From NCBI GenBank assembly GCA_937910665.1, contig CALEPR010000173.1, positions 1-37,405 of the forward strand: a stretch of 37,405 bases of DNA, in the 5' to 3' direction. The position numbers and the translations under genes were made by a program. Below the pieces are notes generated by a model that was given only the letters and a program-made list of their open reading frames with translations, had not been told where the DNA came from and did no database searches. Of the stretch, positions 33,001-37,405 are shown one piece after another. How positions within the stretch are numbered: position 1 is the stretch's first letter; the number at the start of each line of letters is the position of its first letter. The DNA comes from an uncultured Selenomonadales bacterium. GTDB taxonomy: Bacteria; Bacillota; Negativicutes; Selenomonadales; Selenomonadaceae.

Positions 33001-33378
33001 AATTTCCAACCCGCCGTTGACAATTATCTGGAGGTCATTAAAGAATTAGATTTGATTTTGGATCCTTTCCCCTACGTCGGCGGAAGTACAACTCTGGATG
33101 CAATTTTCATGGGCGTACCTGTTTTGACTTTGTACGGCGAGAGGAGGAGTACACGTTTCGGTCTCAGCATTTTGAAAAATGTCGGATTGGAAAATTTCGC
33201 TGTCAATTCTGTCGAGGACTACATTAGCCGCGCAGTTGCTTTTGCGAGAGATACAGATGCGCTTGATTATCTCCACAAAAATCTCCGCGAACAATTAAAA
33301 AAATCTAACGCTTTAAATTCTGTGGTTTATACAAAAATTTTAGAGCAAGCCTTCGTTTCGATTTTAAGCGAACAATAA
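29995..33378 (+). CDS. Double-domain GT41 (SPINDLY/OGT-like) protein glycosyltransferase with TPRs
   Basis: An 1127-residue protein; ATG at 29995 follows GTGGAGG inside the upstream gene. It holds two complete GT41 units. Residues 30-180 are TPR-like. Catalytic domain 1 (about 225-590) has IRVGYISPDIRRHVVAFF, IDILVDLAGHTANN, FVSFNNFAKV and DTFPYPGGGTTCDALYMG. A second TPR block covers about 600-740. Catalytic domain 2 (about 770-1125) has IKVGYVSADFRKHAIF, IDILVDLSGHSAGN, ICRYSKIN and DPFPYVGGSTTLDAIFMG. Both halves keep the conserved His and the Lys of the UDP-sugar site, so both may be active. GT41 enzymes add GlcNAc or similar sugars to Ser/Thr or Asn; a flagellin or surface protein target is inferred. 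Confidence 0.9.
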   Translation: MRKIKNKNKAKDNEKRVKQQQKLFEELIKQHNEVHDRNRIAELAEKLLELEPEQPIIVENIASVCIDNSIVPVADKAVKYMEEHFPPSCYRVFLRCRVYDLQRNYGGAIEAAERSLTLEPVSMLHRMMLHNILGHLYRYVGNGEKSLEHYEKSAKMNFDKLSSNELETLAQCEKIRREDYSNFLFSLHNVNVTRDKLMEEIVGFNKLHEHEKPFTHSPATHPRHEKIRVGYISPDIRRHVVAFFSYAFFKSYDKSKFEVYIYAKNHEDNFSAEFKAGVDKFTNILFDRPQDAAKKIMDDEIDILVDLAGHTANNCLDILAYKPAPIIISAVGWFNTTGFKTVDYFMIDKFTDPVGLNEKYFSEKLLRLQHSHFCYMWHDAPTPVTAAPCTKNGYITFVSFNNFAKVTDEMLKIWAKILDAVPNSKLFIKGKNFRDEYGKNYTLGRFAAVGVPAERLIYEPDEPTYLHKYSETDIALDTFPYPGGGTTCDALYMGIPVITLVGERHNSRFGYSLLHNMGLDELCAFSEEEYIQKAIDLANDWDRIRDYHLTLRRRMETSPVMNDVIYMAEVEDAYEKIFRAWQEERELPEFPQDAEEITPELAEKFYNRAMHYINLENQGKDIVHIKRALYYFELAEKADKKHDAEIYLFMAACRQELMRYVEAYDAICKCGEIIAKSENVSEEFSNTFLAQYHERRGKLALYNGKSFESAEHYEQAANLSDGDLKFRYVSSELLSLHFLNISSEDMAMTHFQYQNLVENIQPFTTYHEKNSRIKVGYVSADFRKHAIFPIALGIIAAHDKNKFEVTCYSLNEEDDIYTNIFKERAEHFENVAGLSCSELAEKIHSDNIDILVDLSGHSAGNVLPTFAYKPAPLQISGIGYMATTGMKAMDYFITDGIVDPVGEHEKYFTEKLLHLPSQFCYAHNSDVSVPDGAPCKKNNFVTLGTICRYSKINDDMLKIWKVILDQLPEAKLIMRAQEFESVSTMDQLYERMKKFGFNMDNVNFQPAVDNYLEVIKELDLILDPFPYVGGSTTLDAIFMGVPVLTLYGERRSTRFGLSILKNVGLENFAVNSVEDYISRAVAFARDTDALDYLHKNLREQLKKSNALNSVVYTKILEQAFVSILSEQ

Positions 33379-33418
33379 TTCTATAAATATTTCTCTACTT
33401 GAAAAGGAGTTGTTGATC

Positions 33419-35089
33419 TTGGCAAAAATTGCTTACGCACAAATTGAAATTGTCGCAGGGCAACCTGAAGTCAACGCAGAAAAAATTTTGAAATTCATCG
33501 CGCAGGCGAAGGAGCAAAAAGTTGAGCTGATTGTTTTTCCCGAACTTGCTCTGAGCGGAAAATTTGTCGGAAATGCTTTTTGGCAAAAAAGTTTTTTGAG
33601 TGACTGCGAATATTTCGGCAAAAAAATTATTGCGGCGAGTGATGAAATTACAATTATTTTTGGCAATCTTGTCGGCGCGGAAAATCGGGAAATTGATCCG
33701 AGCAGTTATTTTGTTGCTTACGGCGGCGAAGTTCGACTTCAAGGTAGCACAAAAGATTTAATTGAAATGGAATTTAATGACGAGGGCAGGACTCGCGAAA
33801 TTGCTTTTCAGATCGACTCCGCGCCTTTCAGAATTGGAGACAGAGCCGAGCGCGATAAATTTTTTTCCGACCAGTCAAAAGATTTGCATCGTCCGCTGAT
33901 CTATGTGAACGCAATCGGTATTCAAAATCGCGGCAAAACAATTTACACTTTCGACGGCACGAGTACTGTTTACAATTCGCGCGGCGAAATTGTTCAATGC
34001 GCCGAATCTTTTAAGGAAGGTTTAAATATTATCGAACTGGAAGAAATTGACAGACTTCCCGAGCAAAAAAATTCTCAGCAACTTGGAATTGCAGAAATTT
34101 ATTCGGCAATAAGTTACGGCGCAGAAAAATTTTTGCAGCAGATCGGAATGAAAAAAGTTGTCATCGGAATTTCGGGTGGAATTGACAGCGCAGTTTCTGC
34201 CGCACTCTACACAAAAATTTTGGGTGCGGAAAATGTTTTCTTGGTGAATATGCCCAGCGTTTTCAATTCGGCGACGACAAAAAATTTAAGCGAACAACTT
34301 GCAAAAAATCTCGGCTGTCACTACGCTGTCATTCCAATTCAGGAATCTGTGGACTTCACTGTTAAACAACTTGAATCGACGCAGATAAAATTTTTGTCGA
34401 AGAACAAGACCGAGCATTTAAAAATTTCTTCCTTCGTCAAGGAAAATATTCAGGCACGCGACAGGAGCAGTAGAATTTTGGCGGCGGTTTCTGCGGCAGT
34501 CGGCGGCGGATTTACCTGCAACGCAAACAAGGCTGAAACAACTGTCGGCTATGCAACTTTGTACGGAGATGAAGCCGGTTTTCTTTGTGCGTTGGCTGAC
34601 TTGTGGAAGTTCCAAATTTATCAGCTTGCCGACTATCTCAACGACGCAGTTTATCAACGTGAAGTTATTCCGCAGGGAATTATAGAAATTGTTCCGAGCG
34701 CGGAACTTTCCGACGCACAAAATGTTGACGAAGGCAAAGGAGATCCTTTGAAATATCCTTACCATGATTTTTTATTCCGCGCTTTTGTCGAAGGAAATTT
34801 TTCGCCGGAAGATGTTTTAAAACTTTACTCAGAAAAAATTTTGGAAAGTGTAATTGGTTGTGCGCCTAATCTTGTTGAAAAATATTTTCCGACTGCAAAA
34901 GATTTTATTGAAGATTTGGAGCGTTGGTGGAAATTATTCACAGGTTTTGCGGTAGCCAAAAGAATTCAGTCGCCGCCGTTAATTTCTGTCAGCCGTCGAG
35001 CGTTTGGGAGTGATTTTGCCGAGTCGCAAAATATTCCGCTTTTCACTCAAGGTTACAAAGAATTAAAATCTAAATTGCTGGAAAAATAA
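33419..35089 (+). CDS. nadE: NAD+ synthetase with truncated glutaminase domain
   Basis: A 556-residue protein. TTG at 33419 is chosen because AAAAGGAG ends 9 bases upstream. The C-terminal synthetase (about 222-556) is complete: VVIGISGGIDSAVSAALYT (P-loop), VKENIQARDRSSRILAAVSA, NANKAETTVGYATLYGDEAG, VPSAELSDAQNVDEGKGDP and AKRIQSPPLISVSRRAFG. The N-terminal nitrilase-like domain keeps the Glu motif VFPELALSG near 41 but is only about 215 residues instead of about 300. The segment that normally carries the catalytic Lys and the GICEDxW Cys is absent. Glutamine use is therefore unlikely, and ammonia is the probable nitrogen source. It follows the GT41 gene by 40 bases. Confidence 0.9.
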   Translation: MAKIAYAQIEIVAGQPEVNAEKILKFIAQAKEQKVELIVFPELALSGKFVGNAFWQKSFLSDCEYFGKKIIAASDEITIIFGNLVGAENREIDPSSYFVAYGGEVRLQGSTKDLIEMEFNDEGRTREIAFQIDSAPFRIGDRAERDKFFSDQSKDLHRPLIYVNAIGIQNRGKTIYTFDGTSTVYNSRGEIVQCAESFKEGLNIIELEEIDRLPEQKNSQQLGIAEIYSAISYGAEKFLQQIGMKKVVIGISGGIDSAVSAALYTKILGAENVFLVNMPSVFNSATTKNLSEQLAKNLGCHYAVIPIQESVDFTVKQLESTQIKFLSKNKTEHLKISSFVKENIQARDRSSRILAAVSAAVGGGFTCNANKAETTVGYATLYGDEAGFLCALADLWKFQIYQLADYLNDAVYQREVIPQGIIEIVPSAELSDAQNVDEGKGDPLKYPYHDFLFRAFVEGNFSPEDVLKLYSEKILESVIGCAPNLVEKYFPTAKDFIEDLERWWKLFTGFAVAKRIQSPPLISVSRRAFGSDFAESQNIPLFTQGYKELKSKLLEK

Positions 35090-35100
35090 ATTCAGACAGT

Positions 35101-35163
35101 TTCAGAGTTAAGGGAAAAGAAAACTCTTAACGCTTAAACTTGGAACTTGCGAATACAAGTTCT
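35101..35163. repeat. GAACTTG hairpin module, copy 2 (long form)
   Basis: GTTAAGGGAAAAGAAAACTC with TTAACGCTTA leads into GAACTTG-CGAATA-CAAGTTC, a perfect 7-bp stem. The GTTAAG...CTTAAC ends of the first part can also pair. Most of this 60-bp block recurs at 35310-35384. Confidence 0.75.
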
Positions 35164-35164
35164 T

Positions 35165-35207
35165 AAATCTGCAAGGTGTGAGTTCAGAATCCTGCAGATT
35201 TTTTTTT
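35165..35207 (+). terminator. Terminator of the GT2-GT41-nadE operon
   Basis: AAATCTGCAAGG pairs with CCTGCAGATTT (one bulged A), followed by a T-run. It lies 76 bases past the nadE stop. Confidence 0.8.
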
Positions 35208-35309
35208 GCATACATCGGAGCAAAAAAATTTTTATTTCATATTTCCCCCAAAAAATTTTTTCTATAAATTTTCTCGGCAATAGGATTTAGAAGCTGTATT
35301 CACAACTTT

Positions 35310-35384
35310 AGGGAATAGGGCTAAGGGTTAAGGGAAAAGAAAACTCTTATTGCTTATCCCCGGAACTTGTGAACAAAAGTTCTT
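35310..35384. repeat. GAACTTG hairpin module, copy 3 (long form)
   Basis: GGGTTAAGGGAAAAGAAAAC with TCTTATTGCTTATCCCC, then GGAACTTGTGAACAAAAGTT and CTTT. It matches copy 2 over both parts and lies in the 374-base gap before mtlA. I see no convincing promoter in the rest of that gap. Confidence 0.75.
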
Positions 35385-35463
35385 TAACTTGCACTGTGAG
35401 AAAATTTTTCTTACAATTCACCTAAAGATAAAATTTTGAAACGTCTTTGGGAGGTCGAGGAAA

Positions 35464-37347
35464 ATGCGAGCGACTACGCAAAAGTTTGGACGATTCCTAA
35501 GCGCGATGGTTGTTCCGAACATTGGCGCATTTATTGCGTGGGGATTTATCACGGCTCTGTTCATTCCTGAAGGTTGGATACCGAACGAAAATTTGGTTGG
35601 ACTTGTCGGACCGATGTCGAAGTGGCTTTTGCCGCTGTTAATTGGTTTTACAGGCGGAGAAATTATTCATGGACATCGCGGAGGAGTTGTCGGAGCGATC
35701 GCCACGAGCGGAATGATAGTCGGCACAGATATTCCAATGTTCATGGGCGCGATGATTATGGGGCCTGTCGGCGGCGTGATCATAAAAAAATTTGATGAAG
35801 CGATTCAAGATTCCATTCCGGTCGGTTTTGAAATGGTCGTGAATATTTTTTCTACAGGAATATTCGGAGTAATTTTGGCTTGCTTGGCTTATCATTTTGT
35901 CGGACCGATGATAGCAACTTTGACAGGATTATTTAATTCGGCAGTCGGCAAAATTGTCAGCGCAGGACTTTTGCCTTTGGTTTCAATCCTAGTTGAACCT
36001 GCAAAAATTTTATTCCTCAATAACGCAGTCAATCATGGAATTTTTACGCCGCTCGGCATGCAACAAGCTCAGGAAATTGGAAAATCAATTTTTTTCATGA
36101 TTGAAACAAATCCCGGTCCCGGCGTTGGAGTTTTAATCGCTTATGCACTTTTCGGTGTCGGCTCGGCGAAAAGTTCAGCACCCGGCGCGCTTATCATTCA
36201 CTTTTTCGGCGGCATCCATGAAATTTATTTTCCATACGTTTTGATGAAACCTACTTTAATTCTTGCCGTTATAGCCGGCGGAATTACCGGAGTATTCACC
36301 TTGTTAGTTTTTCATGGCGGTTTGGTTGCTCCGGCGGCTCCCGGTTCTTTCTTGGCGATTATGGCGATGTCTGCTCCCGATTCCTACTTTGCAAATATTT
36401 CGGCAGTCTTTATGGCAGGTGCAGTGAGTTTTGCAGTGTCCTCAATTTTTATCAAGGCGACGAGTGACGCATACGCTGAAAATGAATTTGGAATTTTGGC
36501 GGAACAGGCAAGCAACGCATTGAAGAAAGCTACAGCGAAAAATCATTTCTCGGAAAAGCAAATTGAAAGCAAGGAGATAAATTTTATTGTTTACGCTTGC
36601 GATGCCGGAATGGGAAGTTCAGCACTCGGCGCGGCGACTCTCCGTCAAAAATTACAGAGGAATGGATTTACAAATATCACTGTAAAAAATTTTGCGATCG
36701 GAAATATTCCGAAGGACGCACAAATTGTTGTCAGCCATGAAAAACTTTCGAAACGAGTCATTGACGATTCTCCGCAAGCCGAACATATTTTTGTTAAAGA
36801 TTTCCTGCAAAATAATGTTTACGACATAATTTCCGAACGCTTGAAGGTCGATGAAATTCCTGCGACAGAAAATTTTGCGGAAAAAAATTCAGGAACGTCG
36901 GAGAATTTTAAGAAAAAAATTTTGCTGAAAGAAAATATTAAAGTTGGTTTGCCTTCCGTCACGAAGGAAGAAGCAATTAAGGCGACTGGAGAATTGCTTT
37001 TCAAGAGCGGCTATGTTGAAAAAAATTATATCGAAGGTATGCTCGCTCGCGAAAAAAATATCTCAACTTACATTGGAAAGGGCATCGCAATTCCTCACGG
37101 CGAAAATGCTTTTAAAAAATTTGTCAAAAAAACCGGCATTGTCGTTATGCAATATCCTCAAGGCGTTGAGTTTGCGGATGGAAATATTGCTCGCTTAATT
37201 GTCGGTATTGCGGCTAAAGGTGACGATCATCTTGCCGTTATCCAAAAAATTGCAACAATCACAAACGACTACGCAGACGAAGATTTAAAAAAAATTTGCG
37301 CGACAAAAGATCCGCAAATTATTTTTGATATGTTTACTAAAAACTAA
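35464..37347 (+). CDS. mtlA: PTS mannitol transporter, EIICBA
   Basis: A 627-residue permease that imports and phosphorylates mannitol to mannitol-1-phosphate. Residues 1-345 are the EIIC membrane domain (FLSAMVVPNIGAFIAWGFIT; ETNPGPGVGVLIAY; GGIHEIYFPYVLMKP, a mannitol-type signature). EIIB spans about 370-465, with the phosphorylated Cys 379 in VYACDAGMGSSALG. EIIA spans about 485-625, with His 545 in GKGIAIPHGENAF. ATG at 35464 follows GGGAGGTCGAGG. The full CBA order matches E. coli MtlA. mtlD and mtlR are not in the window, but the sequence ends 58 bases downstream. Confidence 0.95.
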   Translation: MRATTQKFGRFLSAMVVPNIGAFIAWGFITALFIPEGWIPNENLVGLVGPMSKWLLPLLIGFTGGEIIHGHRGGVVGAIATSGMIVGTDIPMFMGAMIMGPVGGVIIKKFDEAIQDSIPVGFEMVVNIFSTGIFGVILACLAYHFVGPMIATLTGLFNSAVGKIVSAGLLPLVSILVEPAKILFLNNAVNHGIFTPLGMQQAQEIGKSIFFMIETNPGPGVGVLIAYALFGVGSAKSSAPGALIIHFFGGIHEIYFPYVLMKPTLILAVIAGGITGVFTLLVFHGGLVAPAAPGSFLAIMAMSAPDSYFANISAVFMAGAVSFAVSSIFIKATSDAYAENEFGILAEQASNALKKATAKNHFSEKQIESKEINFIVYACDAGMGSSALGAATLRQKLQRNGFTNITVKNFAIGNIPKDAQIVVSHEKLSKRVIDDSPQAEHIFVKDFLQNNVYDIISERLKVDEIPATENFAEKNSGTSENFKKKILLKENIKVGLPSVTKEEAIKATGELLFKSGYVEKNYIEGMLAREKNISTYIGKGIAIPHGENAFKKFVKKTGIVVMQYPQGVEFADGNIARLIVGIAAKGDDHLAVIQKIATITNDYADEDLKKICATKDPQIIFDMFTKN

Positions 37348-37405
37348 GAACGACTGTGTCAGAAATTTTGTGTAAGTTCAATCAAAAAGTGCGTCAGCAC
37401 GCCAG

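Noticed and set aside
35090..35463. Catabolite-response (cre-like) site before mtlA
   Set aside because: The nearest candidate (TTAACGCTTAA) lies in the repeat, far upstream, and fits the cre consensus poorly.

Overview
The window looks like chromosomal DNA of an anaerobic, low-GC, diderm Firmicute, most likely a Negativicute (Selenomonas-like). This placement is inference. It rests on AT-rich codon use, GGAGG-type ribosome binding sites with frequent TTG/GTG starts, CsgG-like envelope proteins, a FakA/YloV-type protein, and glycosyltransferase families 8 and 41 beside ordinary housekeeping genes. I see no rRNA, tRNA, CRISPR, phage or insertion sequence.

Layout, left to right. 1-3654: an Hpt phosphotransfer protein, a reduced mutarotase-like protein, and two exported CsgG/FlgT-C-like paralogues in one operon. 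3655-8516: a disordered hypothetical protein, then a leftward operon of two duplicated GT8 glycosyltransferases followed by radA. 8517-8934: a structured intergenic region with a consensus leftward promoter, a rightward extended -10 and a strong rightward terminator. 8935-13204: a large FtsA-like ATPase divergent from a degenerate DAK/FakA-like protein, then a 14-15 bp tandem repeat array. 13205-19536: a type I secretion-like ABC exporter, livF, rimO, a solute-binding protein and a divergent TetR regulator. 19792-26239: serS, gpmA, an NTF2-like protein, a repeat-built coiled-coil membrane protein, and a glycolytic operon of gap followed by a fused pgk-tpiA. 26490-28777: a stop-interrupted small gene, hemL and a YgbA-like cysteine-rich protein. 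28875-35089: an operon of a GT2-TPR glycosyltransferase, a 1127-residue protein with two complete GT41 (SPINDLY/OGT-like) domains, and nadE lacking the core of its glutaminase domain. 35464-37347: mannitol-type PTS permease IICBA.

How the genes fit together. Central carbon flow is well represented (mtlA uptake; gap, pgk-tpiA and gpmA in lower glycolysis). Two separate glycosylation loci (GT8 pair; GT2 plus double GT41) point to surface or protein glycosylation. Several proteins keep a family fold but have lost signature catalytic residues (mutarotase-like, DAK-like, the NadE amidase domain and the C39-like domain of the exporter). Two families of interspersed palindromic repeats lie between genes: heptamer-built hairpins (four copies) and a GAACTTG hairpin module (three copies). 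The most promising undescribed items are the structured region at 8584-8877, the heptamer hairpins, the double GT41 protein and the interrupted gene at 26490-26819.
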